This document shows positions 44,939 to 55,430 of a stretch of DNA of 64,000 nucleotides, piece after piece (position 1 is the stretch's first letter; each line of letters begins with the position of its first letter). Below the pieces are notes generated by a model, which was given only the letters and a program-made list of their open reading frames with translations, had not been told where the DNA came from and did not search any database. The position numbers and the translations under genes were made by a program. The DNA comes from Gambelia wislizenii. Lineage: Eukaryota; Chordata; Lepidosauria; Squamata; Crotaphytidae. Where the stretch lies: assembly GCA_030847615.1 (NCBI GenBank), contig JAUMIR010000005.1, positions 172,078,596-172,142,595 on the forward strand, given 5' to 3'.

Positions 44939-45383
44939 CAGTAGCACCCCTGTATCTGCGGGGGATTGGTTCCATGCCCCCGGCGGATTGTGAGTTCTGC
45001 AGATAATGGTGAACACCATCCACCACCACCCCACCACCACCGCACAATTGCTCCTCCCCCTCCCTTCCCCCTTCACCCCACCATGGCCTGGCCATAATCA
45101 GAGGTCTCCTAGAAGGAGGGAGGGGCAGGCACAATCACTCCTTCCCCCTCCCTTCTTCCTTTGCCCCACCATTGCCTCGTCATGACCAGAGGTCTCCCAG
45201 AAGGGGGAGTAGGCATGATCGCTTCTTCACCCTCCCTTTCCGCTTTGCCCCACCATGACCAGAGCCATCCCAGGGGAAGGGAGGGGAACGGTGTGATCCC
45301 TGCTCCCCCTCCTTTCCCCCCATCACCAACTGCGGATAATTGAATCTGTGGTTGGCGAATCAGTGGATACGGGGGTGCTACTA
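44939..45383. mobile_element. Tigger-like MITE with internal GC-rich minisatellite
   Basis: The ends CAGTAGCACCCCTGTATCTG and GGATACGGGGGTGCTACTA are inverted repeats. GATTGGTTCC follows the left end and CTGCGGATAATTGAATC precedes the right one, as in Tigger-type elements. Between about 45055 and 45320 an ~85-bp unit (CCCTCCCTTC...GCCCCACCAT...CAGAGGTCTCC) is repeated about three times with divergence. The open frames on both strands here are by-products of composition. Confidence 0.75.
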
Positions 45384-46217
45384 TAATATAAAATAATTCA
45401 ATATGATGCCCTATGGATGCTTTGGTCTGCAGATGAATAAATCCCACCACTGACCATGCTGAAGTTTATTGAGATTATGGGAGCTGCAGTTATGAATATA
45501 GGGAGAGAAACAGGTTACCCATCCTTATTCTATAATAATATTACACTCACTGACCTATGACTGTTTTCTCCTCTTGGTGCAGATTTGAAGGCTTCTTTCA
45601 TAAAACTAAAAGGGAGGCAAAAAGTTAAAAAGTTTGTTCATGTAACCTGCAATCTAGAGGAAAATCTGAAATACCATTTGTTTCAGCAGGAACTGCATTG
45701 GTCATTTTACTAGCCTGAATGATTCTGTAATAAGGAGCAAATTAGTCTCGCCCTTCCCTGCATTGAAACATACCCCCCCCCAATTTTAAAAAAGTCACAC
45801 ACCTTGGGCATGTGCTGGTGGTGGAGCAAGATTTGATCCTCCTGCTCTTTATCTCTTGACCTAGATAATTCGACATTAGGTAGAATGGAAGTAATAATGC
45901 CCAGTAATTAAAAAACTATTTGTAAGTCTGGGTATTCAAATGACAGCTGCTGGAGCATGAACATCCTGGCACAGTCCACACTAAGGACTGCTCTGGACCC
46001 TTCCTTTACTCCCCTGCCCCCATGTCTGCACTACTGGCCAGTACCAGGAAGCTACCATGTACTGTAAATTTTACAAAATGTCCCAGAGTGACACAGCATT
46101 AGAGTGACTGTGGTGTCTCCCAAGCAGTAATCAGAGGAGAATGTTTGCTATAATCAGGAATCCTCAACAGTGAGAACCAACTGCCACAAGAGGGTGGCAC
46201 TAAAGGGAAATCTGACA
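45384..46217. other. Unassigned sequence
   Basis: No gene is recognised. A CCCCCCCC run is at about 45772-45781. Confidence 0.5.
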
Positions 46218-46705
46218 AGTGTGGTGTGTGTGCATGTGTAGCATGGTGTGTGTGTAGTATAGTGTGTGTGTGTATAACATGGTCTGTGTGTGTATGCGTG
46301 GTTGCATGGCACAGGGGCTCTTGCATCCTGGCGCATGTGGGTTGTGTGTATAGTGTAGTGTAGTGTAGTGTGTGTTTCTAGTGTGGTATGTGTGTACACG
46401 CAGTTGCATGGCAGCAGCAGAGGGGCTTTCGTGTCCTGGCAAGTGTGGTGTGAGTGTGTACGTAAAGTTGCATGGTGATGGCCAAGGTGCCCTTGCGTCC
46501 TGGTGCACGTGGTGTGTGTGCATGTTGTCAGGAGTTAGAGACTGAACTCCATTATAAAATGGCCAACAACTGCAAACCATGCTGAGTCATAATGGCTGAC
46601 TGCATGAACTACCAAGTCATGCCTAGTCAGGCCACTAGAGGGCAATTTCCTGTAGATGTATATATGGGAGAGCTCAAAAAAGAGCTCACTTCCTCCACTC
46701 TTCTC
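46218..46705 (+). repeat. Duplicate of minisatellite/copia-LTR junction
   Basis: This segment repeats 49287-49772 in the same orientation. The first ~308 bp are GT-rich minisatellite with about ten differences. The last 180 bp (46526-46705) are the start of the copia LTR with a single obvious difference (CCTGTAG against CCTATAG). The junction GCATGT|TGTCAGG is identical. It stops within the LTR at CTCTTCTC. It must have been copied after the copia insertion. Confidence 0.9.
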
Positions 46706-48570
46706 AAGTATGTGGCCAGCCTTGCTAATTTATATGTCTAACAACAAAATTCTTATACATTAAGAAAAGTGGCTTAGTAAGCTTGGCTATATGGACACAT
46801 GACCAACAACCAGCTACTTTATAGACATTCCCACCACTGGTGATTTTGCTAGTATTGGCTGAAATCCTGTTCATATAGCTTCCTTTTTTACTGGGTTTCA
46901 AAGTTCCACAAAGCAAGGGAGGCAGATTCTTCATTGTTGTTATCTAGAAAAGAATACTTTTGGGCTGTGCCCTCACCGCCCAGAATACTCCACATTCTGG
47001 CCAGAGTATTCTGGCCCCAGAGCAGCCCAGGATTCCCCTTGTTACCTTGTGTTCTTTGGAGTGAAGGACAACTGTCCACATGCATGTGCTCCACTGTATC
47101 TACTGGTGTTGCAAGACCAGAAACAAGGTGCCCAGCCTTGATTACATGCTGGGGGACCCGTTGTGACCTCAAAGAGCATGATGCATGATGCCAGTGTCCT
47201 GCCAATACAGAGGAGCATGTGAGTGTAGAACCTGCCTGTTCCCACCATGGAATGCTCTGGTTTTTCCTGCCCTCACTGGGTTACCCAGATATTTTTAAGG
47301 CTGTTTTAAGGGGGTTTTGCCCCAGTTTCTATTCAGAATCTGACCAGATGTCATCTAGACAGTTTGTACTAGAATTGGGACAGAAACGCTGCCTCATCTG
47401 GATAGCTGGGCATGGGAACAAGGGAAGGCTGTTTCATTCAGCCCATGCAGACAAGGCCCTGGTTCCCAGCAGACAATTCATTTGGTGCTGGCCTTCTGGG
47501 GGTTCTTGGAAATACAAACTCATTGAGAAGGTGGCTTGATAAAGTTGCCTTTTCCATTGGGCATGATTTTACAAGCTACTCTTCCCATGGTGTTTTTGAC
47601 TCTGAGGACTACTCAGAAAGCTAGCACTGAAGAAACAGGGTGCTTTGAGCCAAAATCCTTCTTTTCCAGATGAAAACCATGAAGAATGAAGAATGTATCT
47701 TCTTCTTCTTTCACGGTGCTGTGCCTGTAGTTTTTAAAATGCCTGCTGCCACCACATTGCTGCTGCAACCTACACAAGACTAATTTCACAATATGTGCAG
47801 AAGGGAATCATAATTGTTGTTTAAGCCTCCCCAAAATTTATGAAACAATTTCACAAACAGAAACAGGATGATGTCTCTTCCAGCACATCAGTTACAGATC
47901 TTTCTGGTTCTGTATTGTTCATTTCTATTTTTATGGATCTGCAATAAAGGCACATTTTTAAAATCCCTAATTACTTCTTCTTGATTATATTCTTGCCAAC
48001 ATAACTTCAGTAGCTGGCACAAGAGAAACCAATCAGTGGTACAAAAGTCACAGCATCTATATCTTTGATACAAATCACAACATGAACTGGCACATTGGAT
48101 TTCATGGCAAGCCACAGGATTTTTAAAAATTTTGAGCTCCCAGTCATAAAACGGATGTTAATCCTCAGCATCCCAGAGTTTATCAGTGCTTTGTTATAAG
48201 AAATATGATGACATGTGGGTGAAATGATATAATCCAGTGGATAGCAAGCCTTGGAAGTAGAAAAGCGTAGGTCTATATGCTCTTGACAATATTAATTCTG
48301 AATGTTTTTCTCTCTTTTTTTATGTTCTTTGGACTATTGGCATCATGCCTGTTTTCTTCATCTGCACTAATGGCACTATCTTTCCATGGTGGTGGGATTG
48401 CGTGCTTCTGTGAGACAAGAGGCTATGCTGATGGGAGCACTGATGCTGGCACAATCTCCAATATTAGACAAGCTTTTGCTAAGGAGACAGACTACATATG
48501 CCAAGTAGCTACTGGGCAGCAAGTGGTTCATGGTCTGTGTTTTTGTTTTAACATGTACATTAAACATCTA
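46706..48570. other. Unassigned sequence between the two duplicate segments
   Basis: No gene is recognised. A hairpin CCAGAATACTC / GAGTATTCTGG is at 46980-47014. Short frames at 47219-47624 and 47888-48115 lack domains. Confidence 0.5.
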
Positions 48571-49592
48571 TATATATAATTCTCCTTGGGTATGTTGCCA
48601 TTCCCAGTGTGCTGACTGGCTGCTTAGGAAACTTCCCAACCAATCAAAGCTCTCCATGGGCCAGCCAATCAGCACACTGGGGGAGGAAACATGTAGAAAG
48701 CTCCCAGTCCTTTCAAAACATGGAAGCAGCAGAGGGCTCTTGCATTCTGGCGCATGTGGTGTGTGTGTGTGTAATGTGTGTGCACGTGTGTAGCATGGTG
48801 TGCATGCATGTGTCACATGGTGTGGTGTAACTGCAGTTTCATGGCAGCAGTGGAGGGGCTCTCGCATCCTGGTGCATGTGGTGTGTGTAGTGTGGTGTTT
48901 GTGTGTAGCATGGTGTGTGTGTGTACACACAGTTGCATGGTGGCATCAGTGGAGCACCTGTGTCCTGGCATGCATGGTGTGTGTGTGTGTAGCATTCTGT
49001 GTGTGTGTGTAGCATGGTGTGTGCGTATGTGTGTAGCATGGTGTGTGCACATACACACTGGCGTGGCAATGGTGGCAGGGCTCTCATGTCCATGGTGTGT
49101 GTGTGTAGCATGGGATGTATGTATGTAGTGTGGTGTGTGTGTGTATGCACAGTTGCATGACAGTGGCAGAGCTGCTTTTGCATCCTGGAACGCATGGTGT
49201 GTGTCTTTACACACAGTTGCATGGTGGCAGTGGCAGGGCTCTTGCATCCTGGCATGCATGGTGTGTGTGTAGTGTGGTATGTTTGCAGTGTGGTGTGTGT
49301 GCATGTGTAGCATGGTGTGTGTGTAGTATGGTGTGTGTGTGTAACATGGTCTGTGTGTGTATGCGTGGTTGCATGGCACAGGGGCTCTTGCATCCTGGCG
49401 CATGTGGGATGTGTGTGTAGTGTAGTGTAGTGTAGTGTGTGTTTCTAGTGTGGTATGTGTGTACACGCAGTTGCATGGCAGCAGCAGAGGGGTTTTCATG
49501 TCCTGGCAAGTATGGTGTGAGTGTGTACGTACAGTTGCATTGTGATGGCCAAGGTGCTCTTGCGTCCTGGTGCACGTGGTATGTGTGCATGT
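48571..49592. repeat. GT-rich complex minisatellite
   Basis: From about 48690 the sequence alternates GTGTGTGTAGCATGGTGTGTG blocks with longer 'CATGGCAGCAGCAGAGGGGC / CTTGCATCCTGGC' blocks; at least eight units are visible. It is entered through an inverted pair, CCCAGTGTGCTGACTGGCTG (about 48605) and CAGCCAATCAGCACACTGGG (about 48664). A copia element splits it at 49588; the last unit resumes at 54077. His/Thr-rich frames on the minus strand are artefacts of the repeat. Confidence 0.9.
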
Positions 49593-49986
49593 TGTCAGGA
49601 GTTAGAGACTGAACTCCATTATAAAATGGCCAACAACTGCAAACCATGCTGAGTCATAATGGCTGACTGCATGAACTACCAAGTCATGCCTAGTCAGGCC
49701 ACTAGAGGGCAATTTCCTATAGATGTATATATGGGAGAGCTCAAAAAAGAGCTCACTTCCTCCACTCTTCTCTTCCTGTGAATGCTGAGGCCTGGTGAAG
49801 CAGTTTCTCCTTCTGTTGTAAATATCTGTATATATTGCAACTGTTTGACTTTGAAGATAAAAGTGCGTCTTGCTTATTTGGATGTCAAACACTTGTGTGA
49901 GTATTCTTGGGAATGGGTTGCTACTGAGTCTGCTGAGATTGTTTTTGGCTTCGGCCAGGGATTGAATGTCCTATCATCCCCTGACA
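49593..49986 (+). repeat. Copia 5' LTR
   Basis: 394 bp, starting TGTCAGGAGTTAGAGACTG and ending CATCCCCTGACA. A TATATATGGGAGAGCTC TATA-like region sits near 49725. The last ~150 bp correspond to the R-U5 part by position. Its first 180 bp are duplicated at 46526. Confidence 0.95.
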
Positions 49987-49987
49987 G

Positions 49988-50003
49988 TGGCTATGGGCCC
50001 AGC
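49988..50003 (+). promoter_or_regulatory. Primer-binding site complementary to initiator tRNA-Met anticodon arm
   Basis: TGGCTATGGGCCCAGC begins two bases after the LTR. It is complementary to the anticodon stem-loop of vertebrate initiator tRNA-Met (GCTGGGCCCATAACC) with one mismatch. Drosophila copia is known to prime from an initiator tRNA-Met half molecule cut in the anticodon loop, and this element seems to keep that mode. Confidence 0.8.
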
Positions 50004-50200
50004 TGATTGATCTCATATTAGATAAGGTACACCCAGAAAAGTTCCCAGAAACTCTTTTGTTTTGAGTGTTTTTGGCTAGTTGGCTGAGAAACAGTTAAGT
50101 TTCACCCAGGCCCTGTAATATCTTCAAGTAACCTTGAAGTGCTGCCAACTGCCAGCTGTTTATGTTTCATAGCTGGAGAATTGTTGACTCAACCAGCAGA

Positions 50201-51105
50201 ATGGCAGTTAATAGCCTCGTCCGCTTTGAAAAGCTGGCTGATGGAAATTATTCAGCATGGAGTTTATACATGGAGGCTTTATTAATTAAGGACAATTTGT
50301 GGCACATTTTGGAGAATGAAAGTGTGATCCCAGAGGATTCAGAAGATGAAATAGCAGCATTTAGGCTAGCAGACCAGAGGGATAGAGCTGCAATTCTCTT
50401 ATTGCTCAGCCCCTCCAAGTTAATACATGCAGCCCCAGCAAAGATAGCCTTTCAGCTTTGGACAGCTTTGAAAATGGTTCATCAGAATTCATCCTGCCTC
50501 TCAAAGATGATATGGACTAAAGATGATATGGACTAAGAGACTTTACAACACAAAGCTGTCTACTGTGTTGTAGACTGCGAGAAAGCCCATTTGGAGGAAA
50601 CGAGGCAGCTTTTTCAACAGGTTGCCAATAGGGGTTTGGACATTCCAGAAGCCCATAAGTGTTTTATTTTATTGGGAAGTTTGCAAAACCAATGGGATTT
50701 CCTAATGCACAGTCTGCAGACCACCAAGGAGCATGATTTGTCTGTAGACCTGGTAGCTGGGTGTATTCCGGAAGAGGTCCAATGCAAGCATTGATTTCTG
50801 GATGGTGTGGAATAAACAGCCATAAATTACCAGACACAATCAGGAGAGCACTGAAACAGAGGCACCTGTGGAGGAGGGAGCCTACAGCTATGTGAAACGC
50901 TGTTTCAGATGCAAAAAGCCTGGACATTTCCAGAACGACTATAAGATGCCTGCACCAGATAGGAGGGATACATCCTCTCAGGCTGCAAGACATGCTTTCA
51001 TGGCACAGCACCATCCTGATGGTACTGAGGAAAGAATTTGGATACTTGATATTGGGGCCATGCACAATATGGTTAATGATTTACGGTTGTTTGGGTGTCT
51101 GACTC
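50201..51105 (+). pseudogene. Copia gag, zinc knuckle and protease remnant
   Basis: The ATG at 50201 starts MAVNSLVRFEKLADGNYSAW, a typical copia Gag N-terminus. A perfect 16-bp tandem duplication (AGATGATATGGACTAA at 50505-50520 and 50521-50536) shifts the frame and introduces a stop. Gag continues in another frame at 50591-50794 (ANRGLDIPEAHKCFILLGSL). At 50868-51105 the nucleocapsid knuckle reads CFRCKKPGHFQNDY, where the final Cys is Tyr. The protease motif reads ILDIGAMHNM instead of the usual DSGA type. All three domains are therefore likely dead. Confidence 0.85.
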
Positions 51106-51108
51106 TTT

Positions 51109-51706
51109 GGGTGTGTCTATACGATCATAAAAATATCCGTTTGGGGGGTAAAAATATGAATAGGCTGTCGTTTGTATGCATACGAACCACCCACATGATT
51201 TTTTACACCCCTAAACTCCGTATGACTCCTTGTTCCCCAAGCTGGCTGGAGCGAGCAAGCCAAGCGGCAGTTTAAAATCTCCTGCTGCTTTTTTTTTAAA
51301 AGGTTCCTGCTTTGCGGACAGTCAGTTTTCCCTATTTACAATATAAAATAAAAATAAATAAATGTATAATTCACAGACTTACCAGAGTCTCGTTAGCTGG
51401 GAATCGAACATGGCGGCTGCTCCCAATTCCCCTCTGTGCTAGCCCCGCCCCCTCTGCTCGGCCAGCCAATCAGATTACACAGGCTGTTCGTATGTGTGCG
51501 AACGGACCGTACAGACCCATCAGCCATCCGAACGGTGTACGGATTTCTCATCATGATCCGCTTTCCCTCCTGAATGCCGCATGTGCATATTTCAGGGTGG
51601 AAAACTGCCCCCCTCTTTGCATGCGTGTGAATCCGAATGGCCATGTATACCGAAGCACAAACTTTTGCAAGCCGTACATATTATTTAAATTGTGTAGACA
51701 GGACCC
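51109..51706. mobile_element. Non-autonomous DNA transposon inserted in copia
   Basis: GGGTGTGTCTATACGATC at the left matches the inverse of ATTGTGTAGACAGGACCC at the right with one gap. The interior is unlike copia, has several CpG sites and carries CGAACGGACCGTAC words. It interrupts the protease region. Flanks TTT and TTA do not form an exact duplication. It may belong to the same broad group as family P. Confidence 0.65.
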
Positions 51707-52090
51707 TTATTGTTTACATCCTAAACTACAAACAAAATCATTGCTCTAATAGCTAAGCTTACAGTTAGCAGTCAGTCAAAGAAGTCAGTTGAAGAAGTGA
51801 AGTGGGCTGCCTTGCACCATGACTTATATAGGTTTTCCTAGCTGTTCTAGCAAGTTCTAGCAACTCCCCTTCATTCATTTGACTGGTGACTGGTGACATC
51901 ATCTGACATCATTCCTAGTATGTTATCTGCCTTCTATTTATCATACTGAGATAAGCTGGCTGAAAAACATCAGCTGCCTAGTCTACTGCGTAGCTGCTTA
52001 ACCTTCAGCTTTGTCCTCTACAGATAAATGGAATATATGGTATCTCTTTATGAGATAATTTTCCAAGGGCTGCATATTCAAAACCCTAAC
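51707..52090. other. Unassigned copia-internal segment in place of integrase
   Basis: Between the DNA transposon and the RT start I see no HHCC or DDE integrase motif. TCAGTCAAAGAAGTCAGTTG tandem words lie near 51770-51800, and TGACTGGTGACTGGTGACATC near 51880. The integrase was lost, or the region derives from another repeat. Confidence 0.5.
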
Positions 52091-53565
52091 AAGAGGAGCC
52101 TGCAAGTTTTCAGGATCTCCTAAAACTTCTCCAGGAAGAGCAGGAGAAGTGGCACTCAGCCATGGACTCAGATTTTGAGTCACTAGTTTAGAGGAAAGTG
52201 TTCCAGGTAGTTGAGAGGCCCGAAGACCAAAAAAGGTTGTTGGTTGCAGGTGGGTGTACAAGCTTAAGGACATGCCTGATGGGACACAAAAGTGTAAGTC
52301 ATGTTTAGTTGCAAAAGGCTTTTGGCAGAAACACTACATCAACTTTGACATAACTTTTTTGCCCACAGCAAATCCAGAAAGTCTTAGGTTAGTGTTAGCT
52401 GTAGGAGCCAAGAGGCAGATGGTTGTGCAACACTTTGACTTTGAAACAGCATACCTGAATGCTGATCTTGAAGAGACAGTGTTCATGGAACAGGCCCTAG
52501 AGTATGACAGTGCAGGTGAGAGCAAGGCGTACTTGTTGCACAAAGTGCTCTGCGGCTTGAAACAAAGTTCATGTTTCTGGAACAAGTACATACACCAAGT
52601 TACACAAGGAGTGTCGCAGATGCCTGTGTGTACACCAAGGGGGCAGGTGATAGTGCTGTCATGCTAGTTATCTATGTGGACAACCTTTGTGTGGCAGCAA
52701 AGAATGCCAGTGATATCAAGAAAGTGTAGGTGGAGTTAGAAAGCCGGTCCAAGTTAAAGGACTTAGGCAGCCTGAGATATTACCTAGGAGTAGAGGTAGA
52801 AAGAACCAGTCTTGGAGAATTTTTCCTAAGTCAAAAGAAGAAAATTGACAGTCTTGTGGCTAAGTGTGGGCTTAGTGAGGCAAAAGTGGTGAGGACACCA
52901 ATGACCACTGATTTTGTGAACTTGGAGACAGAACAGGAATTTGAAAGGCCTGACCTGTACCACTCAGTGGTTGGCAGTCTGTTGTTTGTTGCAAGCAACA
53001 CAAGGCCTGACATCATTTTTGTAGTTGGGGTGCTCAGCAGAAGAGTCTCCAAGCCAAGGAGGGCAGATTGGGAAGCCCTGAGGAGGGTAGTTAGATTTCT
53101 CAAGGGGATCAAGGACATGTGTTTGAAGCTGACAGGAAGTCAGGTGACCCTGGAGTGCTTTGTGGACAGCTCTTTTGCTGCTGAGACTTCAGACAGGAAG
53201 TCAGTGACTGGGATGGTGGCCAGGTATGCAGAGGGCCCCATAGTGTGGAGATCAAGAAAGCAGAACTGTGTAGCCATTAGTACAACTGAAGCTGAATTTG
53301 CAGCCTTGTCTGAGATGGCAAGTGTGAGGTGCACGAGGATTCACAAGCCTGCATAGCTATGGCAGAAGCAGAAAATCTGAAATGCAGGACAAAGTACATT
53401 GCAGTACACTACCAAAATGTAAGGCAGTTAATACAAGAAAGTGTCTTGTGTCTGAGGTATTGTTCATCTGCGGACAATGTTGTAGTCCTGCTCACAAAAG
53501 CCCTTCCAGCAGGAAGCCATGAGGAGATGGTAAAGAGGCTGGGCCTTGTCACTAGTGTGTAAATT
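52091..53565 (+). pseudogene. Copia reverse transcriptase and RNase H
   Basis: The protein begins near 52091 (EEPASFQDLLKLLQEEQEKW), then VYKLKDMPDGTQKCK (52251 on), LVAKGFWQKHY and FDFETAYLNADLEE. The catalytic box near 52670 reads IYVDNLCVAA, so the usual YVDD has become YVDN. The frame continues at 52730-53356 with GSLRYYLGVEVE, NTRPDIIFVVGVLSR and the RNase H part (LECFVDSSFAAE, WRSRKQNCVAISTTEAEF). Its end at 53329-53562 is in another frame (KYIAVHYQNVRQLI, LTKALP). At least three frame changes and one stop are visible. Confidence 0.9.
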
Positions 53566-53666
53566 GAAAGGTGTCAAAAGGGAAGTACAACCGACAGACA
53601 ATTGATGTCCAAGAATGATGTTATGTTGTGATGAAAACATGTGTCCTGCACAGTAGTTTGACCATT

Positions 53667-53677
53667 TTGGAGGGGAT
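53667..53677 (+). promoter_or_regulatory. Polypurine tract of copia element
   Basis: TTGGAGGGGAT directly precedes the 3' LTR and would prime plus-strand DNA synthesis. Confidence 0.7.
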
Positions 53678-54076
53678 TGTCAGGAGTTAGAAACTGAACT
53701 CCATTATAAAATGGCTGAACAACTGCAGAACCATGCTGAGTCATAATGGCTGACTGCATGGACTTCCAAGTCATGCCTAGTCAGGCCACTAGAGGGCAAT
53801 GTCCTGTAGATGTATATATGGGAGACCTCAGAACAGAGCTCACTTCCTCATCTCTTCTCTTCCTGTAAATGCTGAGGCCTGGTGAAGCAGTTTCTCCTTC
53901 TGTTGTAAATACTTGTATATATTGCAACTGTTTGACTTTGAAGATAAAAGTGTCTCCTGCTTATTTGGATGTCAAACACTCTGTGTGTGAGTTTTCTTGG
54001 GAACGGGTTGCTATTGAGTCTGCTGAGATAGTTTTTGGCTTCTTCTGGGGATTCAGTGTTCTATCGTCCCCTGACA
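53678..54076 (+). repeat. Copia 3' LTR
   Basis: 399 bp, starting TGTCAGGAGTTAGAAACTG and ending CGTCCCCTGACA. Followed immediately by the CATGT duplication and the remaining minisatellite unit. Confidence 0.95.
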
Positions 54077-54120
54077 CATGTGTGGTTGCATAGTGGTGGA
54101 AGAGGGGCTTTCAGTATGAA

Positions 54121-54303
54121 ACTAGCTGTACCCGGCATAACATACACCATTATCATTGATTTGAAAGATTATACATGAATGGATCAAATGATCATATTCT
54201 TGGCATGTTTCCTAAGAGGCCAAACAGCAGAGTGGGAATGGAAACATAGTGAAGCATTTTATATAGATATGTAATGGCGTATGTTACACTGGGTATAGCT
54301 AGT
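54121..54303. mobile_element. Inverted-repeat element beside the minisatellite
   Basis: ACTAGCTGTACCCGGCATAA at the left is inverted as TTACACTGGGTATAGCTAGT at the right. The inner TTTCCTAAGAGGCCAAACAG and GTGGGAATGG are the inverse of CCATTCCCAGTGTGCTGACT and GCTTAGGAAACTTCC near 48600. Thus both edges of the minisatellite may belong to one transposon. Confidence 0.65.
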
Positions 54304-55128
54304 ATCATTCATAAAGCAGGATTAGACTTGGAGGAAGGAGGTGTGAAAATTGAAGGAAAGAACATCAGCAATTTAAGATATGCAGATGATACCATACTAC
54401 TAGCAGAAAACAGCAAAGACTTGGAACAATTACTGAAGAACGTAAAGGAAGAAAGACAGGTTTACAGCTGAACATTAAGAAAACAAAAATAATGACAACA
54501 GATGATTTACATAACTTTAAAGATGATGAAGATATTGAAATAGTTCAACATTTTCCATAACTTGGCTGAGCCATGAATCAGAATGGAGACTGCAGTCAAG
54601 AAATCAGAAGAGGACTAGAACTTGGAGGGACAGCTATGAAGGAACTCGACAAGATCCTGAAGTATAAAGAAATATCATTGAATACAAAGGTTATAAGATT
54701 GTCTGTGCCATTGTACTTACCATTTCTATGTATGGTTGTGAAAGGTGGTCAATGAAGAAATTTGATAGGGAGTAAATCAGGTCATTTCAAATGTGGTGCT
54801 GGAGAAAAGTTCTATGGATATTGTGAACTGTTAAAGAGACCAATAAATGGCTCCTAGAGCAAATGAAGCCTAGACGCCAAGTTAACTAAACTGAGACTGA
54901 CATACTTTGGTCATATCGTGAGAATACGTGACTCACTAGAAAAGACAATAATGCTTGGTAAGGTAGAAGGCAGTAGGACAAGAGGAAGACCACATTACAG
55001 ATGGTTAGACTCAATCAAAGCAGCCACAGACCTGAGTTTGCAAGACCTGAGCAGGGCTGTTGATAGGGTGACTTGGTGGTCTCTCATTCTTAGGGTCACC
55101 ATAAGTTGAAGTTGACTTGACAGCGGTT
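54304..55128 (+). mobile_element. RTE (BovB-like) LINE 3' end, copy 3
   Basis: It starts inside the RT palm: ASIIHKAGLDLEEGGVKIEG, then NLRYADDTILLAE with an intact YADD box at about 54380. Later pieces in other frames are CSQEIRRGLELGGTAMKELD and SLEKTIMLGKVEGSRTRGRP with LQDLSRAVDRVTWW. The tail is GGTCACCATAAGTTGAAG then TTAACAACTG. It joins the preceding inverted-repeat element without a gap. 5' truncated and non-functional. Confidence 0.8.
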
Positions 55129-55430
55129 AACAACTGTTTTCTTCACAGTTCTTGTTAGAAATACTGTTCACTGTACCTGTTGCTTTTGTAAGTAGTATAT
55201 ATCTTGAGATCATCTTAGCTCTTGTGCACCAGGATGAGATTAGTGGAGACCTTGAAATTAGTTTAGCTCTTGTGCACCAGGATCAGTGCTCCAGAGGGTC
55301 CAACCTCCATTCTTACAAGGGGGACTTACAGTGGGAACATTCTACAATATTGTTGTTAGCTTAAGAGGTGGAGGAGATGTTGGGGTCCCAACCACAATGC
55401 CAGCATCTCTTTGAAATTTGTGGAAATTAT
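55129..55430. repeat. Unassigned sequence with a ~50-bp tandem duplication
   Basis: TTAGCTCTTGTGCACCAGGA occurs at about 55217 and again about 54 bases later, each preceded by CTTGA-AT-like text. No gene is recognised. Confidence 0.6.

Larger units (their letters stand above)
49588..54081 (+). mobile_element. Ty1/copia LTR retrotransposon, 5-bp TSD CATGT
   Basis: The element spans 49593-54076 (4484 bp) with TG...CA LTRs and CATGT at 49588-49592 and 54077-54081. Order: 5' LTR, primer-binding site, gag, zinc knuckle and protease, then reverse transcriptase and RNase H, purine tract, 3' LTR. The RT-before-RNase H arrangement and motif spellings are copia type. No integrase domain is recognised; a foreign insert and unassigned text (51109-52090) stand where it should be. 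Multiple frameshifts and stops make it defective. LTRs differ at roughly 30-40 positions by eye, so it is not recent. Confidence 0.95.

Noticed and set aside
44778..45450. Overlapping minus-strand frames rich in Gly and Pro
   Set aside because: They arise from the GC-rich minisatellite inside the Tigger-like element at 44939-45383.
48813..49647. His/Thr-rich frames up to 228 residues on the minus strand
   Set aside because: They are translations of the GT-rich minisatellite, overlap in several frames, and repeat with the unit.
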